Assembly (NCBI GenBank): GCA_947462335.1
Contig: OX381704.1
Coordinates: 28,047,955-28,111,954 of the forward strand
DNA from: Harmothoe impar
Taxonomy: Eukaryota > Annelida > Polychaeta > Phyllodocida > Polynoidae
Direction of reading: 5' to 3'
DNA length: 64,000 nt
Both the position numbers and the translations under genes were made by a program. This document shows positions 47,858 to 60,217 of this stretch, in pieces (the stretch's first letter is position 1; each line of letters starts with the position of its first letter). The notes under the pieces were generated by a model. That model saw nothing but the letters and a program-made list of their open reading frames with translations. It was not told where the DNA came from and made no database searches.

Positions 47858-48175
47858 TCAGGCGTCCACACTCTCGGGCATCTGTATGGGCTGTGTATCT
47901 CTTGATGATGCCCAAGCGCTTGGGGTTGGGGGTTGGGGGTCAGGTGGGCCTTGCTCCATTGGGACTTGGTCGGTTGTGACCTGGTCCGTTGGGACTTGGT
48001 CAGGTGGGACCTGGTCGGATGGGACCTGGTCAGGTGGCACCCGGTCCGTTGGGACCTGGTCAGTTGGGATTGGAACTTCGGTTAGGGTCGGGGTAGCAAA
48101 TGTTACACTAACAAGCACAAACACAATCACTCTATTTAATTTTGACACTGTGCCAATCAGTTCCTCTTGCCCCAT
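47858..48175 (-). CDS. Doubtful small ORF with signal-like N-terminus and pentapeptide repeats
   Basis: 105 codons on the minus strand. The N-terminus has a hydrophobic stretch ('VIVFVLVSVTFA') like a signal peptide. Then come about eight imperfect PxDQV pentapeptides (about residues 37-74) and a Pro-rich tail. The repeats simply translate the 15-bp minisatellite at 47946-48066, and the opposite strand is also open, so chance is a real alternative. No promoter, splice sites or homologue are recognised. Confidence 0.2.
   Translation of the reverse strand: MGQEELIGTVSKLNRVIVFVLVSVTFATPTLTEVPIPTDQVPTDRVPPDQVPSDQVPPDQVPTDQVTTDQVPMEQGPPDPQPPTPSAWASSRDTQPIQMPESVDA
47946..48066 (+). repeat. 15-bp minisatellite
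   Basis: About eight units of 'ggtcagttgggacct' with variants such as 'ggtcaggtgggacct' and 'ggtccgttgggactt'. The unit length is a multiple of three, so several frames stay open on both strands. Confidence 0.8.
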
Positions 48176-48494
48176 GAACCCTGAGTCGCCCTGTGATGTT
48201 AGTCACTTGTCCTCTTTGATTATATTTTGACATGAAGAATGTCACCATAATACTCTAGTCCACACAAAACAAAAAGTCTTTTCTCCACTAATGGCTCCAT
48301 TCATGCTGACCGCCATAATCTTGTGATTAAATTGAGGTGCTGATGTTTTTTATGGCCAAAGAAATGAGGTCAGGAGGGTTATTTTTGTGCAAGGGACCAC
48401 CAGTGCGGGTGCCTCTAGGAAGCGCGAATATTGGACCATAGAAATTTGCGGACCACAGTAGGCCTACTTAAAATTAAATGGATCATATTTAGTT

Positions 48495-48560
48495 TTGCCC
48501 CCCCCCCCCGCACCAAACATGAAGGCTAATCTTGTTTTGGCCCCCCACTGACCACTCCCT
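48495..48560. mobile_element. Family 1 MITE, right-end fragment
   Basis: C run, 'ttttggccccccactg' and terminal 'accactccct', just upstream of the VRK1 coding start. Confidence 0.5.
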
Positions 48561-48601
48561 TAACTTTTGTCTTTCAGTTTCCCTGTCCAGATAACTCAAA
48601 C

Positions 48602-51600
48602 ATGCCACCCAAAAAGGCCGCAGGTGGAGCAGGTAAGCAAACCAATGAGGTTGTTTTAGACATAATGTGTAACAGTGATGCAATTCTTTCATACTATTTT
48701 CATTAATTTCAAGTAGATCTAATTTTAACTCAACACAATCAAATTCAGGGATTTTTTTATCTAAAAAATGTCTATATATGAAAAAAATCAGTTAGATCAA
48801 TTCCCAACGTATAACCCAGAGTCCTAATGGGTATCATTCACCTTTTAAAAGTCGTGAAAGATTATCTGGGCTACCTGCAATATATAATACAATACCATCC
48901 CTTTTTGCAGCGAAGAAACCCAGAGCTCCAAAGGGTGGCCATGTGTTGGCGGCACCTATGCCGGCAGGGGAAGTACTCACGGACAATCACAAAAAGCAGT
49001 GGCGAGTCGGTAAACCAGTAGGCTCTGGTGGATTTGGTCTTCTGTACCTAGGTATGGGTAATATATTTGTACCCACTTTTTGGAACAAAGAAATGCCTGC
49101 AGTGTTATAATTTAAAAAATATTCGAAAGCAAACGATTGAATACAGTTAAGTCAAGACGGCTACAATTTATTAAACACATTCGTTTAGTCAACTATTTTG
49201 TATTGGAAATTAACTGTTGTCGTTTATAGAACACATATGCAATACCTAATAGCTACATATTATTATTGTAGGTGCTAAAGCTGACGACAAAAATGACCAA
49301 TATGTCATCAAAGTGGTGAGTATCCTCTTGGATGATAAATGTGGTGATTCATATATATGAAAGTAAATTTGAATATCGACAGAAAATTGGCATGGAAGAC
49401 AAAAATCGCCTTTTCTGTAACACTAAGTCTGAACAAGTAACTATAGGTTATAGACATAACCCATACACCTAAATGCAGTTGGTAAAAATGTGTATAAACC
49501 ATCTCCCATTCAAACAATGGGGATGGGAGGTAAGTAGATTTAGATAACCGGTAGCTATGTGTACCATATTTTAACCTTCCTGAAATAGAACTGAGTTAAA
49601 ATACAAGTGGTGCCCGGGGTTAATTTGGTCAACTACAATATTCTTATTTTGTTTTCACTTCAAATAGGAACCTCATGCAAATGGACCACTTTTCTGTGAA
49701 CTACACTTCTACATGCGCGTTGGTAAACCAGATTTAAGTGAGTACATGTATATGGATCTCCTTATTTACCTGATTACCTCTGCATCTCTTTCATACCGGT
49801 AGGAAGACATAAGCTCACAGTATTTATACTATAACGGGAGTAGAGGCGATTTCGTTTTTTATGTATACGGGCGAAGATGTATCTGTATATCACTCTTACA
49901 TGTATTTGCAAAATCATCAGAAAAAATGATTAGTCATGCGTGATGTTCAGCGATGGTGACTTTCAATATTTCCTTTTATTAAGGAAAATTGCCGATAGAC
50001 GTTTAATGTACATAAAATAGATCCTACCGTAAATTCTCGCGTACTACCCGCGGGTTGTACGCGAACCAGTCTCAGCTTTCATTTGATACCAAACATGCCT
50101 ATATATGGTGCGGGTTATACGAGGGTTTTTATTACTATATAACAGTACTAAAATAGAAATTTTCAAACCTAAAAACGGGTTTTAGGATTCTCCTAAGTTG
50201 GGGTGCGGGTTATACGCGAGATGCGGGTTATACGCGGGAATTTACGGTAGTAGGGATTCAACATATCCTGTGCTTTTTGTATAATCTAGTTGCAAATGCA
50301 ATAACGTCGTAATAGTATAGTATTGTGGCTGTTTCAGTATCAAGTTGGATGTCGTCTCATAAAATGAAGTGCTTAGGCGTTCCCAAGTACATTGCCTCTG
50401 GAGCACATGAGAGAAATGGAACAAAGTACCGCTTTATGGTGATGGAAAGGTTCGGCAGCGATCTCCAGAAGTTGTTTGAAGACAATGGAAAACGGTTCCC
50501 ATTGAAAACTGTGTTTCAATTGGCAATTAGAATCGTAAGTGCTCATAAGCCTATGTGCACGCTGATACGGCTGGTTTTGTGCAATTGTGGTAGTAGAGGA
50601 GACGTGTTTCTTCCCATCCTTGAGTGTGTAATAATATACATGGATGTCAGTTGTCCGACTATCGCTGGTTTCGCGATCTTTGAAATTAACCAAAAAATAT
50701 TTGACTTTTTACGCCGCTTTGGGAGCTACAGGTAGTTCAAGATAATGACACCTTCAGTTCACATTGAATTTTGCTCCGAATTATTCAAAACGTTGCTCCG
50801 AGATTCACTAAACTCAAAATTAAATGAATAAATAAATTGAAGAACATTACAAGGTGTGATCAAAGTATTTTAAATAATATTAGACATGATGTAACCATGG
50901 CAGCCGTTGTGCTACATTAACACAGGTGTTGCCCTTTACAGATAGATGCGTTAGAGTACATTCACAGTAACAGTTACGTGCACGCAGACATCAAGGCCTC
51001 CAACCTGTTGTTGGGCTACACACCTGCCACTGCCGCACAGGTAAGGACGGCCGCCGCCAAACCATATAGCCTCGTATACAGGGATATCAGTTTTTTTTCT
51101 TAATTTCGATTTTTTTTATGTGTCGTGAAGACATATACTTAACTATAGAGGACCATTATTCAGGACCCTCAATCGGAACATTTCAAGATTTTTTTTAGAT
51201 CTGTCCCTGTCATCCCTGCAAATACAGCCATGGTCGTTAGTACAGCCTGGACGTTAAGTCCTATACCTCTGTGGTACAGCACTTTATAATGTGTTACTGG
51301 ACAAACTGTACTTGTCCGCTTTGATGTACATGTTTGGCATTGAACAGTAACCTATAGAATAAATAATAACTTTAATATCACTTCTCTGTTGGTCATTACC
51401 CAGATAGTCTACGTCGTAGAACAAGATTACAGAGTATTAAACATGTATTGGACATTGTTCCAAGGATGGAATTCTGACTGAATATGAAAGGTAATGCTGT
51501 GTGACCTCACCTGCAGGTGTTCCTGGTGGACTATGGCCTTGCGTATCGCTACACAACAGAGACGGGACACAAGGAGTACAAAGAGGACCCGCGCCGCGCA

Positions 51601-53884
51601 CACGACGGCACCATAGAGTTCACAAGCACAGACGCCCACCGCGGAGTGTGTAAGGCATTACTTATGTGATTAAATTGTAACTTGAAAGATCTTTATACTT
51701 ATGTCTATACCGAGTACGCCCACTGCGGAGTGTCTCAGGGGGAGTTCGCAAAATTCTCCCTCTTCTCATTTCAGGGAAGGTATACTTTGGGGGTGAACTG
51801 AGAGCAAATCGGGTTAGGCTATTACCCATTGTTTACTCAGGGAAATCTGTATGACATTCCCCAAGTCAATTACTTTAATATATTGTGTGACAAACAGTAC
51901 GATCATGGAAATGACGGATGTTGTAACAATTGTATGTGTTTTTTCAGTGCCTGCGCGACGAGGAGACCTAGAAATTCTTGGTTACTGCCTCCTACAGTGG
52001 TTATGCGGAACTCTACCGTGGGAAGACAAGCTCAACAATAAAGAATATGTTGCCGAGAAGAAATTCAAGTTAGTTTATACTCTGTTTATATTAGAATGAT
52101 AAACAAAAACTACACCAAGCGAAATACGGCGTAACGTTTTTTACAATAGCATTCCTCATTACTTACGCTAACTTCAAAAGTGGTAACATTAGTTTCATGA
52201 AGTTTCTTTTTTTTTCACTTTTTCTTTTAATAGGTGATAATTTTTTTTAAGCCCATAAAAAAAACGGTTAATTTAAGTTCTATTCAAATTGCAGGTTTGC
52301 CAAGGATGTACCAGGCTTGATGCGAGCCTGCTTCCCGAAAGGTGACGGCCCAGGTGAGTTTGTGTCTTGGATTTTGGTTGGCTCTAAGATTCAACGACTT
52401 ACATCCATCCTTTAAGTTTAACCAAGTGCTTCATACTTGATGCTGAATTTTGCTGTTACACACTATAAAGAGTATTCCTATTATATGTTGATGAGTCGCG
52501 TATGGTAACCATTAGTTTTCAAGTTTTTCCCTGATTTCAAGGTATTTTTATGTCGCAAAGACCTGTACTTGATTATAGAGAACCTTTATTCAGGGTAAAT
52601 AACAGGTAATAAAGGAAAGTGGGAAAAATTGTTCTAGGGCCTCAATTTGAACATTTCAAGTGTTTTTGAGATTGGTTACTTTGATCCCTGTTCTTGCCTT
52701 TGTTGCTTAGATGCGTTACGAGACTTCATGAAGTACGTTATGAACCTAGAGTACACAGAGGAGCCCGACTACACATACCTGAGGCAGATCTTCAAGGCTG
52801 CTTTGAAGAAAAACGGCTTTACAGACGACGCCAAGTTGGTATTTGAGGCATCAGTGCCGAAAACACAAAAGAAAACCCCTGCGAAGGTAAACACTTGGAT
52901 AGCCCGTTCAGTATTAAATCATAGAAATACAATCAATAAGGAGGGACGTATAAGATATAAATATATATATCACCTCGTCCCTCCAAAGAGCTTAGACCGT
53001 AGAGTTGCCAAATTAGAATAATCATATTTTAGCCATTGGTAGATGGCTCTTGTAAAACAAACATTTTTATTTGAGAAAGTTCATTTTCAGCATTGAGCTT
53101 TGGTGAGATATTACGTCATACATTCAATAACGAAATAAATATTCATTGAAAAAACGTATCCCGTTTCTCACTGAATACGGTAACTCATTTCTCTACCACT
53201 TATAACAGAAGGCTAGTAGAATAGCAGAGAGCTCAACCGAGGAGGAAATGTCCCCAGCATCTCCCAAAAAGAAGGGCGTTAAACGGCAAGTTAAAGCGAT
53301 TGCCAGCACCTCAGAGGACGATTTCTCACCAGAACCTGCCAAGAAGACAGCCAGGAAGGTGGCTTCACCTAAGAAACGTGCCAAGACTCCTGTAGCACGC
53401 GTCAAGTCTTCTCCTGTAAAGCGTACGTCATCTCCCAAAGGTACTCCAAAGACGAAGGCCATCCCATTCCCACCCATAGGCTCAAGGGGACCTCCCATAA
53501 ATGGATCACCGCTGCCAAAAAAGAGCGCAACTCCAGTAGCCAAAAAGACAAAGACCGACACAAAATCAAAAGGTGAGGCCCTTGTTCAGTCTTAGTTTGC
53601 TCTGATTTCGAGAATGGATAATTCTTTCATGAAGTTTATGCAAGTTTAGTTCGTTGTACATGTGTACATCTTTTTTAATGTCAATTCTATGTGTAAGAGT
53701 CACCTGGCTTTGTAAGTATTAAAATAAAAGCATTACATGAACAGTCTGCCATCATGACTACCGAAGTTTAAAACATCGTTTTACTCTTTCAGCAAAAGCA
53801 TCACGAGTAGCAACTATCAAGACGAGTGTGGCCACTCAGACGTCCCCTGGACTTAAAGGGCTACGCCGGTCAAGGAAGACTTAA
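48602..53884 (+). CDS. VRK1: Ser/Thr protein kinase VRK1
   Basis: Nuclear kinase of the casein-kinase-1-like VRK family; relatives phosphorylate BAF/BANF1, histone H3 and p53 (family knowledge). Coding exons: 48602-48632, 48911-49051, 49272-49315, 49668-49737, 50338-50534, 50942-51040, 51517-51649, 51948-52068, 52295-52353, 52711-52886, 53209-53572, 53793-53884. Phases agree; 508 residues. Visible motifs: glycine loop 'VGSGGFG' (47-53), Lys in 'YVIKVEP' (K71), 'RFGSDLQK', catalytic '[13 protein letters not shown]' (D177), 'VDYGLAYRY' (199-201 replacing DFG, as in the family), 'HDGTIEFTS', '[11 protein letters not shown]' and 'LPWED'. The tail from about 345 is Lys/Ser/Pro-rich with several 'SPKK'-like and basic clusters and ends 'LRRSRKT', a likely nuclear-localising region. 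It makes the protein about 110 residues longer than human VRK1. Confidence 0.95.
50024..50250. mobile_element. Family 2 MITE in VRK1 intron 4
   Basis: The ends 'ctaccgtaaattctcgcgta' and 'gggaatttacggtag' are inverted copies, with subterminal 'cgggttgtacgcg' and 'cgggttatacgcg' repeats. 227 bp, non-coding. Confidence 0.75.
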
Positions 53885-55610
53885 CTCCAAAACGCCAGCC
53901 CAACTGGTGCACTTGTATAAATATTAAACATATTAACATTCATTCCATACAAGCATCACATTTTTAGGCACATTGGTCTAATGTTCTTTTACAAGTGAGC
54001 TTCATAAAGTCAGTAAGCACACGCATATATATACTAGTACGTATACAAATGTACAGCATAATACACTGGTGTCCATGAAGAGATTAAGTCATGGGTTGAT
54101 GTGTTATCCCAGAACTCGAAAACGGTTTTATACAGCACTACGCATATAATACGTACAATGGATTGTATGTCAGATATACGATTAATAGAACCAGAAGAGA
54201 TTCTATATGTCCCTCTGTGTTCAGAATATTTTTTCAGCGCTGTATATATGATGTTGACCACTGACTAACATTGTAAAATACACTCAGATGATGCAAAATG
54301 TCTTCAAAAGGAAGCATGCATAGTTGACAGAGGGTCCCACCCTGAGTCATGTGGACGGTTTGGGAACTCTTAGATCGACAGAAAATTGAAATGGCTGTCA
54401 CTGTGACAATATGTTTCCTCTTTTCTTCCAAACACATTTTAATAGTTCAAGCACTCTAACCCAGAGTCAATTAAGACATCTGTACGATTTAACTAATGTA
54501 ACTGTGTAATAACTGTATATGTGTAACGGTATTCAGATTACCGGATGTACTCGATGCAACATTGAATGTCTGTATATTCATGGATTACTATCTGAATGCC
54601 AACATTTTCTTCCTTTTCGCGTTATCAAAACCTCTCCATGTTATACCGCGGGTAGGGGTGCGCTTCACTGCCATAAAATACTTACTTTTGTGCAGAATCA
54701 ATGTTGAACCTAATTTGCGTATGTCAAATAGCTTTGGATATAAAGCGAAAGTGTATGGAAATGTGCCTAGAATTTGCTGTGCACTTGACATGTGGCAGAT
54801 ATCAAAACTTTGGAGGTAATACACGATAGACTCCACACTTTCTAGGTCACAGGCCAGTCCCAGGTGGCGCTGTAGCCAGCCTGGTCACATGACCTTCACT
54901 CCCTGGGAAGTTTGATACCGTATAAATGGTACTGCCAACATTTGTCTATAGCAATAAATTAAAATGAAGGGTTTGGCATATCAAACACGTGTGAGGGAAA
55001 ACTGTCAATGATAGTTTGCAATTTAAATAAGTGCTCTTAGAATATCTCCATTTATATCAGGAATCTCGCTTATATATCATTCATATACAGATATGTATAG
55101 TATAATCAGGTTATTCAATACAGTAGACAAGTGCTTGCCTACAAATGCTTCATCCATTATTAAGAGATAAAAAAAATACGCCTCTGTACTTAAAGTAGAT
55201 GATAAAACCAGACAATAAGAATGTCCAAACTGCTTATATAAATGCATTTTATAGAAAATATGTACTATCAAAGCTTTGCAATGATTATGACCAAGGGTTT
55301 ATTGAATAAACGTTCATCAAAGTATCATCATTGAGTGGACTTGCTTCTAATATTGTGGGGTCATCCATTCTAGGCACATTGGTTTATCTGTTGATTCTAA
55401 AACGTCAATTCATCAAAAACCTGTGTCGCTGTATCGCCCATGTCAATTTTTACCAAATGTAAAGGCACTTTTATAAAATCTAGGATTTGGAAAGCGGGTC
55501 AAAATAGAAAGTTGTCACATGGAAGTCTTCTTACATGTCATTTACCATATATAATGGACTATAAAATATAATCAATGTCCAAACTAAATATAGAAGTGAT
55601 TGACCGTGTT
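53885..55610. other. VRK1 3' flank and intergenic DNA
   Basis: Presumably begins with the VRK1 3' UTR. No clear AATAAA lies close to the stop ('attaaac' variants occur near 53925), so the end is not called. The remainder holds AT-rich DNA without a supported feature. Confidence 0.4.
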
Positions 55611-55871
55611 ACTCGTAGGGTGGGGGTCCCATATCCCCTGTCGATTTTAAGAAATACTCATATGTCATGTCCCCTGCAAGGACATGTGACATTCTGTTTT
55701 ATGCCCCTATCGCATGTCATTAAAGGCGTACTCAACCCAGGACCTAACCCTGCCGAGTTTTGTACGCAAATGACGTCTTGGGTTCAGTGCGCCTTTAACC
55801 CCAAAAATGCCCGAGTCGCCGTGTCAAATTGAATGGTCCGCTCCTCCCCCCCCCCACCCCAAACCCCTGTA
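55611..55871. repeat. Fragment of the 'catgtcgattttaagaaat' dispersed repeat
   Basis: 'ccctgtcgattttaagaaat' and 'catgtcccctgcaaggacat' match the clusters at 19.7-21.4 and 46.4-46.7 kb. It is followed by an unrelated stretch and a C run at about 55845. Confidence 0.5.
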
Positions 55872-56160
55872 AGGGAGTGATCATTTATTATCAACAGGGG
55901 GGGTGGTGGTGGGTTTGGGGGGGGGGCAAAAAAATTTGGACCCCTTGACCGGGGGGGGGGGCAAAAAAATTTAACCTGTTTTGAGCCATAAAGCCCGCGC
56001 GTTACTATGCTTCAAAGGGCCCGCGCGCGAGCTGATTTTCGACCCTAAGGGGGGGGTAAAAAAATGTTGACCCCTTGACCGGGGGGTAAAAAATTTCGCA
56101 CGCTCCGCGCGGAAACCCACCACCCCCCCCCCCCCTGTTGTTAAAAAATGATCACTCCCT
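55872..56160. mobile_element. Family 1 MITE, copy 4
   Basis: Ends 'agggagtgatcatttattat' and 'aaaaaatgatcactccct' in inverted order, with G runs, 'gcccgcgcgttactatgc' and 'ccttgaccggggg' blocks inside. It is the most complete copy and lies about 315 bp upstream of the AVEN start. Confidence 0.8.
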
Positions 56161-56475
56161 AAAATTCGACATGGTCTTTTCTTAGAATCGCCATGCGACA
56201 TGAGGCCTATGATGTGTGACTTACAGTTAAAAGGGACTACGGACATGGACATTTTTTTTTAATCGACCCCCTCCCCGTCTATACCCTTCAAGACCAACGG
56301 CGCCATAAACCGAAACTAGCGGTGGCGGGAAAGGCATGTACTGTGGCGCCCCCAACAGCGAGTTCTGGGAATCACTGTAAACAACTTCCGGTTTTTGACT
56401 TTGTGTGCAGGGAAACACGCGAAAACCACCAATAACGCGTATTTTCCTAATATATGAGCAGTCATAAGGCATAAA
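56161..56475 (+). other. AVEN upstream region
   Basis: GC-richer than its surroundings ('cggcgcc', 'ggtggcgggaaaggc', 'gtggcgccc') and likely to hold the AVEN promoter and 5' UTR. No core element is clear. Confidence 0.4.
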
Positions 56476-59400
56476 ATGCGTCCCGATGCACACAAGCAGA
56501 AAGCGTCCACCCAATACAAGAAGAAACATGGACTAAAATCTGACAAGAAGGCTGATACAGGAGGTCGTGGCGGCGGTCTACCAAAGACCGGGGCGCGAGA
56601 GACCGGTGAGCGGATAGCCGCCGCCGGGACAAGTCCCACCGTCGCCGGCCAGGAGGGCAACGGCGCCGGGGCTGCTATTTCAGATCCTATGGTAAGGCCC
56701 TTTAAGGGTTAGTCAATTTGGAATCGACTGTACTGTCTACAAATGTACAGTCGATGACAGACCCTATTCTAGACTAATCACTGGGGGTCCTGGCAGGCCT
56801 AGTGTGAACAGAAGGTTTGTCTTATAAACCACTGCTTTACTAAACTTTTATTATTAAAGGGAGTGATCATTTTTTTAACAAAGGGGGGGGGGGGAGTGGG
56901 TTTTCGCGAAAATGTTTACACCCCCCGTCGAAAATTGGCGAGCGCGCAGGCCCATAGTAATGCGCGGGCTTTGTATCTCATAACAGGTTAAATTTTTTCA
57001 CCCCCCCCCCCCCCCCCGGTCACTCAAGTCAAGGGGTCCAAATTGTTTTGAGCCCTCCCCCCTCCCCTGTTGTTAAAAAATGTTAATGATCACTCCCAAC
57101 ATATGAATAACAAACAGGCACATATCTGAGTGAATATGGAAAGGTAAGTGTCTAGAGAGTAAAGCATGGAACCTTCTTTGGCCCTGTAAACCTTTTACTT
57201 TGTCTGTAATGAGGTCCTGTAGTTCACTCACACTCAGTCAAAACATGGGGATCTCTCACCAGCCAACTATGGCGATACTTGGCTGGCCTGCTAGCTAGGT
57301 CAGCTAGGTCCAAGATTAACTCCCTGGCATGGCATTAGATGATTAATTAGTGCATCATGCTGACCTTTCAGGGGTGCATCAACCCAGTAGGGTCGTCATC
57401 TGATATTGAACAATTATCTTGGAATTTACTCAAGTTATGCTTTTATTTCAGGTGGTATCGGCAGCACCATCCTTTAGACGTAGGCAAGTTACTAGCAATT
57501 GGAGCCGTTATGAGGGTTTGGAGGATACACAGGTGGATATAACAGCAACGCCCGACAAGTTGAGGGGTGCAGATTTTGGACTTCTGCTGAGAGTTGCATG
57601 TAAGTTTATATTGTACTGGTACTGGAAATCACAAATTGTTATATAGTTAGCGTCCAAAGAGGATTTAAAAATTATAAATTCTACAACGAAGAATATCGCT
57701 AAATATTGAGTAATGTGACCTGATGAATCAAATGTACACCAATAGTTTAGCTGGGTGGCAAGGCGTCTTTAGGAGACGAAGTTGGAAGCTCAATAGTTAT
57801 GGTTGTAAACCTAATAATTATAATAAATTGCACTACCATAGGTGTAGGGCTACACTGGCCTGAAAATTATGAGACAATAGTTTTAAAGTGAGATAAAGCG
57901 GTAATAGAATTATAAGGCGTTGAACTTGATTATCCTATCAATGTACCGGTAGGGCATATGACGCTATATAATGCTACAGCTAGAGCAATTAGGGTAATAC
58001 AGCCACATAAGTATAGGCCTTGTCTACATCAAAAGTTAATTACATTGATTTTCATTTCTCGAAAATAACATCTTAATCTCTTGTTTTAGCCACGTCGTCG
58101 TCTCAGTTTAGGTTTGCGGATGAGCAGGATTGGGAAGATGACTATTCTGACCCATGTAGTTTCTTGTCAGTAGACTGTGCTGACCTCAGCGCTGCCCTGC
58201 GCTGTGAGCCTCTACATGTACGACTAGGCCTCAACACGGACACATTCTCAGTAAGATTCTACCTATTCTAAATACAGGTACTGCCGTAAATACTTGTACC
58301 TGCATATAACCCGCGGGTTATACACGAAACAAACCTCCAGTGCAGGTTATACTATTTTGTCAAAGTCTATGTACAGAGCCTTTGTGTACTTCTCTCATTC
58401 TTGGTTTGAGAAATTCCTTCGCTGGTATATAAAATGTGGTAAAGCTGCTCAAAAAAATTGTATCCAAATAAAAGTTGTATATTAAAGTGATATAGTTTAC
58501 AACCCAGAAAGCTGTAAAAGTTATCTTACCCATTCAGTTATGCTCAATTTTCAGGATTTTCCTTATTGTAATATATCAAAGTAAAACATAAGAAAATTAA
58601 TACGTGTAGTAGAATTATAAGTCACTACCAGAGTCAGTCACTGCAAACTGTTGTATAAAAATTATCACAGAACTTGTGTAACGGCCTTGTATTCTTATCT
58701 GTTCTTTACAGGAAGATCAAATACAGCGGTTTACGGATGCTGCCGAAAGTCACCGAAAGAACTACAAGCGTCAGGTACAATCCACAGTTGTCACCGGGTT
58801 AGACGACATTGATGAACCGCACTTGGACTCAGCGGGGGAAGACAGTGACTTAGAATGTAGCGATGTACCATCCGATGACGATTCTGAAGATGAGTCAGCG
58901 TTATGTCGGAGTGCTGCGACCCTACAGGTGACTGAGGTGGTACAGAAAAAGCGCGCTATAAAATCCGTTGACATTACGTCACCTGAAACTTTGACGCGTC
59001 AGGTAGCAAATGCAGTACCAGTATTCACTTCTCCGGAACCACAACTTAAACCTCCTAAACCACCACTGCCTGCAGACAGTGCAGAAGATGACTTGGACTT
59101 TCTATTGTCTCTGGAAGAACCAGTAAAGAATGAACAGGAGGATACACAGGAAATAGAAAGTGAATCTCAAAGTAAGTGTTCAAATTAGGTACTGTATGTT
59201 TTGAGCCTAAACATATTCATAATGATCTAATTCTTCATCCATGCTAGACATTGATATTTAAGGATATCCCGGTAAAAACATCAAAGCTGTATCCTTATCT
59301 AAATAGGAGGTACACCTGCGCTTCAGTCAATTGGAGCAGTTTGAATTATTTGGTGATAAATATTTCCAGTGCCATAGAATATGAAAGCAATTGGCATGAA

Positions 59401-60042
59401 CACCAAATATACATGAACATACTGCGAAAGGATAATAAAAAAAACCGTTGTACATTATTTCAGATGTACCATGCAACCCCTTGTTACCAGAAGGAAAGAT
59501 TGACTTACCTCCAGAACCACAGCCCCAAGGTAACAATTGCTAGGCAGTAATGCTCTCGAAAAGTATGTGAATGTACAGAATTCTACATGACGTCATTTTA
59601 AAAAAATTAGACAACCAACTCAAACAAGCATGATCTGCCTGACTAATTTCTCTTTAGTACATGTATACTTGAAAAAAAATCGTATTAGCCGCACCCTATA
59701 TCGGCATGTTTGGTATCAAATTAAAGCTGAATCTGACTGCCATAGAAGCCACTTAGCATTTACGGTAAGCGCTTTTTGCCGCAATAATGTAGGTAGACTA
59801 TTAAGTAAGGAGTGACAATAAAAGTGTATTTACAAGTGTAAATGACGAGTGGTGCTAGTTAGAAACATGCATCATATTGAATTGTCCATTATCTTTACAT
59901 CTAATGTGTAATCTTTTGTGGGAGGATCTGGATAGCATAGCTTTTCATTGGTATTGTTTCATATATTTCAGCTAAATTCACAGCTACACAAACATCCACA
60001 ACAAACCTAGAAGATTGGCTAGATGACTTCTTAGACGACTGA
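56476..60042 (+). CDS. AVEN: AVEN, apoptosis/caspase inhibitor and checkpoint adaptor
   Basis: Relatives bind Bcl-xL and Apaf-1, restrain caspase activation and activate ATM (family knowledge). Coding exons: 56476-56691, 57452-57599, 58090-58250, 58712-59171, 59464-59529, 59972-60042; phases agree; 373 residues, close to human AVEN. Recognition rests on conserved blocks in order: a basic, Gly-rich N-terminus ('GGRGGG'), 'SNWSRYEGLE' (about 84-93), 'GADFGLLLRVA', 'SQFRFADEQDWEDD' (about 125-138), a long acidic linker, 'DDLDFLLSLEEPV' (the leucine-rich nuclear-export-like segment of the family) and the C-terminal 'LEDWLDDFLDD'. The small fifth exon (22 codons) is Pro-rich, not conserved as far as I can tell, and could be alternative. 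Skipping it keeps the frame. Confidence 0.93.
56858..57097. mobile_element. Family 1 MITE, copy 5, in AVEN intron 1
   Basis: Left end 'agggagtgatcatttttt' and right end 'tgttgttaaaaaatg' plus 'atgatcactccc', with a small insertion near the right end. The interior shares 'aatgcgcgggctttg' and 'aaggggtccaaatt' with copies 1 and 4. Confidence 0.7.
58281..58335. mobile_element. Family 2 MITE fragment in AVEN intron 3
   Basis: 'gccgtaaatacttgtacctg' then 'cccgcgggttatac', a left end only. Confidence 0.45.
59673..59767. mobile_element. Family 2 MITE fragment in AVEN intron 5
   Basis: 'cgtattagccgcaccctata' at the left and 'catttacggtaag' at the right; highly diverged. Confidence 0.35.
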
Positions 60043-60211
60043 GTATACTGGTCAGATGGTGTAGTTTAACTGCATATAGTATTAGGGTATTAAACTTAGA
60101 TAATAATTCGCCGGCCAGTGAGAGCTGCTGTTAACAATTGGAGTATAAACGTTAATGATCATCGAAAAAAAGAAGTTACTACATGTATAACGATATTCAC
60201 CAACATATTTG

Positions 60212-60217
60212 AATAAA
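60212..60217 (+). terminator. Candidate AVEN polyadenylation signal
   Basis: AATAAA 170 bases beyond the AVEN stop codon, in 'tttgaataaaagac'. The position is typical for a short 3' UTR. Confidence 0.55.

Noticed and set aside
47670..48230. 186-codon plus-strand frame with 'GTWS' repeats
   Set aside because: Product of the 15-bp minisatellite; no upstream signals and no family likeness.
53193..53561. 122-codon minus-strand frame
   Set aside because: Antisense of the Lys/Ser/Pro-rich VRK1 tail.
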